Shown here: positions 7,332 through 9,164 of the stretch, one piece after another
Position numbering within the stretch: position 1 is the first letter of the stretch
Layout of the letters: every line of letters begins with the position of its first letter
Source: Nitrosomonadales bacterium
GTDB lineage: Bacteria > Pseudomonadota > Gammaproteobacteria > Burkholderiales > Gallionellaceae
Assembly (NCBI GenBank): GCA_016218465.1
Contig: JACREA010000158.1
Span: forward strand, 1-9,164
Direction of reading: 5' to 3'
DNA length: 9,164 bases
The notes under the pieces: generated by a model
The model's input: the letters and a program-made list of their open reading frames with translations, nothing else
Databases searched by the model: none
Told to the model about the DNA's origin: nothing
Translations under genes and position numbers: made by a program

Positions 7332-7676
7332 CTACTTTTCAGCAAATTCCTTTATATCCCGGTTGAGGAAAAACGCGATGATGGTGCGGATGACCACGAT
7401 GCCGCCAAGAATGGCAAGCGATTCCCAGCTTGGGATAATGATGGTCTGAATGATGTCGCCAGCCAGAAAGAAATCCAGCCCCAATGCGATTTTTTCGCCA
7501 ATGGCGAGCCGGATGCGACTGATAGGGACGGGCAACACCGCGCTATCCAGCAATGACCTGACTCGCCCAAGCAACTTGATGATTCCTTCCGTTGCGCCCC
7601 ACATCACGATCGCGATGCCGACCGCCTCAGTCCAGGGAACGATATTCGCTACCAGCTCAACCAAAAACTCGTGCAT
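7332..7676 (-). CDS. DUF1622 family small inner-membrane protein
   Basis: This protein of unknown function has 114 residues, the usual size for DUF1622. It has three hydrophobic stretches (about 8-37, 58-80 and 84-104). The conserved core lies in 53-107: RLAIGEKIALGLDFFLAGDI, then IPSW (81-84), then the helix GGIVVIRTIIAFFLNRDI. The ATG at 7676 is preceded by GGGGGA (7680-7685). It starts 36 bases after the stop of the peroxiredoxin gene on the same strand with no promoter visible between them, so the two are probably co-transcribed. That makes a role in oxidative or envelope stress thinkable, but this is only guilt by association. Family membership is recognised from the sequence pattern; no catalytic residues are known to me. 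Confidence 0.85.
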   Translation of the reverse strand: MHEFLVELVANIVPWTEAVGIAIVMWGATEGIIKLLGRVRSLLDSAVLPVPISRIRLAIGEKIALGLDFFLAGDIIQTIIIPSWESLAILGGIVVIRTIIAFFLNRDIKEFAEK

Positions 7677-7712
7677 TCATCCCCCGGTCTGGCGCGTGCG
7701 GTATGGTTGTTC

Positions 7713-8315
7713 CTACAGCTCTTTGGCGTGCGTGGCAAGATACTTCGCCACGCCTGCAGTCGAGGCATTCATTCCAGCCTTGCCTTTGCTCCAACCTGCA
7801 GGGCAGACCTCACCATGTTCTTCGGTAAATTGCAGTGCATCCACCATGCGCAGCATTTCGTCGATGTTGCGCCCCAGCGGCAGATCATTCACTACCTGAT
7901 GACGCACAATACCCTCGCGGTCAATCAGAAATGAACCCCTGTAAGCCACACCACCAGCCGCTTCCACATCGTAGGCCTTGCAGATTTCGAGTTTGACATC
8001 TGCCACCAGCGGGTAGCGCACCTGGCCGATGCCACCATTGTTTACCGAGGTGTTCTTCCATGCAAAGTGGGAAAATTGCGAATCAATCGAAACGCCGATT
8101 ACCTCCACATTGCGCTTCTTGAACTCATCCAGGCGATGATCGAAAGCGATCAGCTCGGAAGGGCAGACAAAAGTAAAATCCAGCGGGTAGAAAAACACCA
8201 CCGCATATTTGCCGTGAATATGTTTCTTCAGGTTAAAGGTTTCGTTGAAGTCGTTGTTGCCCATCACGGCAACTGCGTTGAAATCGGGAGCAGCCTTACC
8301 GACGAGCACAGACAT
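7713..8315 (-). CDS. ahpC: Typical 2-Cys peroxiredoxin, AhpC/Prx1 type
   Basis: This cytoplasmic thiol peroxidase reduces hydrogen peroxide and organic peroxides. It has 200 residues. The active-site motif is P44-x3-T48-x2-C51 (FVCPSEL) with the peroxidatic Cys51; Arg126 is in place; and the resolving Cys171 lies in GEVCPAGW. A GGIG motif (94-97) is present, but the C-terminal YF motif of the overoxidation-sensitive eukaryotic enzymes is absent. The C-terminal part resembles the epsilonproteobacterial AhpC (Helicobacter, Campylobacter), which is served by thioredoxin. No ahpF lies nearby, so thioredoxin or another disulfide reductant is the likely donor. The start is firm: AAGGAG at 8323-8328 lies 7 bases before the ATG at 8315. 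The gene has its own promoter candidate, and the DUF1622 gene follows 36 bases after it. I see no clear OxyR site. Confidence 0.95.
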   Translation of the reverse strand: MSVLVGKAAPDFNAVAVMGNNDFNETFNLKKHIHGKYAVVFFYPLDFTFVCPSELIAFDHRLDEFKKRNVEVIGVSIDSQFSHFAWKNTSVNNGGIGQVRYPLVADVKLEICKAYDVEAAGGVAYRGSFLIDREGIVRHQVVNDLPLGRNIDEMLRMVDALQFTEEHGEVCPAGWSKGKAGMNASTAGVAKYLATHAKEL

Positions 8316-8347
8316 ATTTATTCTCCTTGGTTGTATTGGGTTTACGC

Positions 8348-8376
8348 AATTTAGGCTTTTGTTGATACCGCGTCAA
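8348..8376 (-). promoter_or_regulatory. Candidate sigma70 promoter for ahpC
   Basis: On the minus strand TTGACG (8376-8371; 5 of 6) and TAAATT (8353-8348; 4 of 6) are separated by exactly 17 bases. The expected start site near 8341 leaves a short leader of about 25 bases containing the strong ribosome site AAGGAG (8323-8328). It lies in the 92-base gap after the membrane-protein gene, so ahpC need not depend on read-through from upstream. Confidence 0.55.
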
Positions 8377-8407
8377 TCTTCTGCCAATTGCGGACTCCAA
8401 CCATCCT

Positions 8408-8980
8408 TCACGGATGCACCCTCTGTTTGCCTGTGATCCCGAACATCATCTGAATGCCGACAGCGCAGGCGATATAAAGCAAGGCCGCAAAAACATACGA
8501 ACCATAGTATTGAGTGACGCGTGATAGGTATTCAACAGCGCTCATGACGGCGAAATGCCCGGAAAACATATAAAAGGCAGCATTGGAAAACATGAAGGCA
8601 AAACTGCTCGCTGCCCATGCAGTAAAGGCTAACCCGACCAGCCCCTTGCCTTCCATGGTATGCCGCAGCGCAAACCAGTGTCCGGCCAGCCACAAACTGC
8701 CATAGGTCGGGATGAGGAACCAATAGGCGGGAGTCATGCACCAGTCGCTGACTCCCTGAATGGAAGTCGCATAGTAATCGATCAAACCCGCCTCAAGAAT
8801 CAGCATAATGAAGGCGGCTATGGACGCACGAGCAAACCGTGCCAAATATAAACCACCCAGGAAGAATATTGCGAAAGAGGCATCGGGCAAGGAAACGGCC
8901 GAACCGAAATGATTGAACCGGGTAGCCGCCATCAGCACGGCCAATGTTGCATAAATCGCTATGTTTTTGGTGTTATTCAT
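8408..8980 (-). CDS. Six-helix membrane protein, ECF-transporter S-component-like
   Basis: This integral membrane protein has 190 residues and about six hydrophobic helices (near 6-22, 34-50, 53-70, 82-103, 114-138 and 160-182). The size, the helix count and the N-terminal pattern (ATRFNHFG, then LPDASFAIFFLGGLYLAR at 31-48) resemble the substrate-binding S components of ECF vitamin transporters and relatives often labelled cobalamin transporter. I assign this from memory of the pattern, so the substrate is open. Other marks are an acidic EAGLIDYY helix end (63-70), GVSDWCMTPAY (76-86) and FSNAAFYMFSGHF (131-143). ATG 8980 is preferred to the in-frame GTG 8986 because AGGGGG (8986-8991) is 5 bases from the ATG and overlaps the GTG. 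No EcfA or EcfT gene is nearby, and I see no cobalamin riboswitch upstream. ahpC follows after 92 bases but has its own promoter. Confidence 0.8.
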   Translation of the reverse strand: MNNTKNIAIYATLAVLMAATRFNHFGSAVSLPDASFAIFFLGGLYLARFARASIAAFIMLILEAGLIDYYATSIQGVSDWCMTPAYWFLIPTYGSLWLAGHWFALRHTMEGKGLVGLAFTAWAASSFAFMFSNAAFYMFSGHFAVMSAVEYLSRVTQYYGSYVFAALLYIACAVGIQMMFGITGKQRVHP

Positions 8981-9164
8981 TTGCACCCCCTGAAATAAGA
9001 ATTTGTTTTAATTTTGCATCCGTTCCAATGGTTTTTGTCGCCCAATGGTCAAGTTTCATGCTACCAGTTTTTTACCCTATGGTGATAGTCATTCGTGCCA
9101 GGCTAATTTTGAACAAAAAATCATGTGCCTGTTTCGCCAGAACTCAACCCCAACTCATAATGTA
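8981..9164 (-). promoter_or_regulatory. Upstream region of the S-component-like gene
   Basis: Between the window edge and the ATG at 8980 I see no supportable gene. The ribosome site is AGGGGG at 8986-8991. An 8-base direct repeat, CCAATGGT on the plus strand, lies at 9025-9032 and 9042-9049, 17 bases apart and so on nearly the same face over about 1.6 helical turns. The minus strand carries TTGACC near 9047-9052, but no good -10 box stands at the right distance. The promoter is therefore not assigned. Confidence 0.3.

Noticed and set aside
9084..9100. Sigma54 promoter (TGGCACG on the minus strand)
   Set aside because: The -24 element matches, but the -12 element is ACTAT in place of TTGCA, lacking the essential GC.
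8981..9164. Cobalamin riboswitch upstream of the S-component-like gene
   Set aside because: No B12-box-like conserved block or the expected long structured leader can be seen; only isolated GGTGCA-like words occur.
9121..9164. Gene ends or starts at the right edge (minus frame closing at TGA 9121-9123; plus frame open from ATG 9123)
   Set aside because: Each has about 14 codons at most inside the window, no ribosome site and no recognisable sequence, so neither can be supported.
1..9164. New defence, mobile or RNA-based system
   Set aside because: Every large frame belongs to a known housekeeping or transport family or to a known uncharacterised family; there are no transposases, integrases, long repeats or spacer arrays.

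Overview
The window looks like ordinary chromosomal DNA from a betaproteobacterium. Gallionellales or Nitrosomonadales is my best guess. It rests on the family of the long FAD/Fe-S fusion protein and on the phoB-phoR, peroxiredoxin and permease genes, not on any marker gene. One gene on the plus strand fills the left third. Six genes on the minus strand fill the rest, so the two sets converge at about 3220-3310. I see no rRNA, tRNA, CRISPR array, transposase, phage gene or defence system.

Layout from left to right. (1) 1-3219, plus strand: the 3' part of a very large FAD-linked oxidase fused to iron-sulfur and CCG domains, cut by the left edge of the window. (2) 3220-3310: a convergent intergenic stretch flanked by inverted arrays of a 7-base repeat around a GC-rich hairpin; the right-hand array runs into the end of phoR. 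(3) 3311-5431, minus: phoR and phoB, the phosphate-starvation two-component system, with a well-formed Pho box promoter in front of phoB. (4) 5571-6929, minus: an APC-superfamily amino-acid permease that is visibly richer in A+T than the left-hand gene. (5) 6930-7331: a 400-base gap with a good sigma70-type promoter candidate, an inverted repeat overlapping its -35 box, and a doubtful 51-codon hydrophobic ORF. (6) 7332-8315, minus: a DUF1622 membrane protein directly behind a typical 2-Cys peroxiredoxin (AhpC type). (7) 8408-8980, minus: a six-helix membrane protein resembling ECF-transporter S components. (8) 8981-9164: its upstream region, with no gene I can support.

How the genes relate. 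PhoB and PhoR form one regulatory unit that probably controls its own expression through the Pho box. No pst or phoU gene lies beside it. AhpC and the DUF1622 protein are probably co-transcribed (36-base gap, promoter only in front of ahpC), which suggests but does not prove a link between the small membrane protein and peroxide or envelope stress. The FAD/Fe-S protein, the permease and the S-component-like protein have no obvious functional partner inside the window. The points most worth a second look are the 7-base repeat element that forms the end of phoR, the Pho box, the missing cysteine in the second Fe-S motif of the oxidase, and the inverted repeat at the permease promoter. I found no convincing new biological system.
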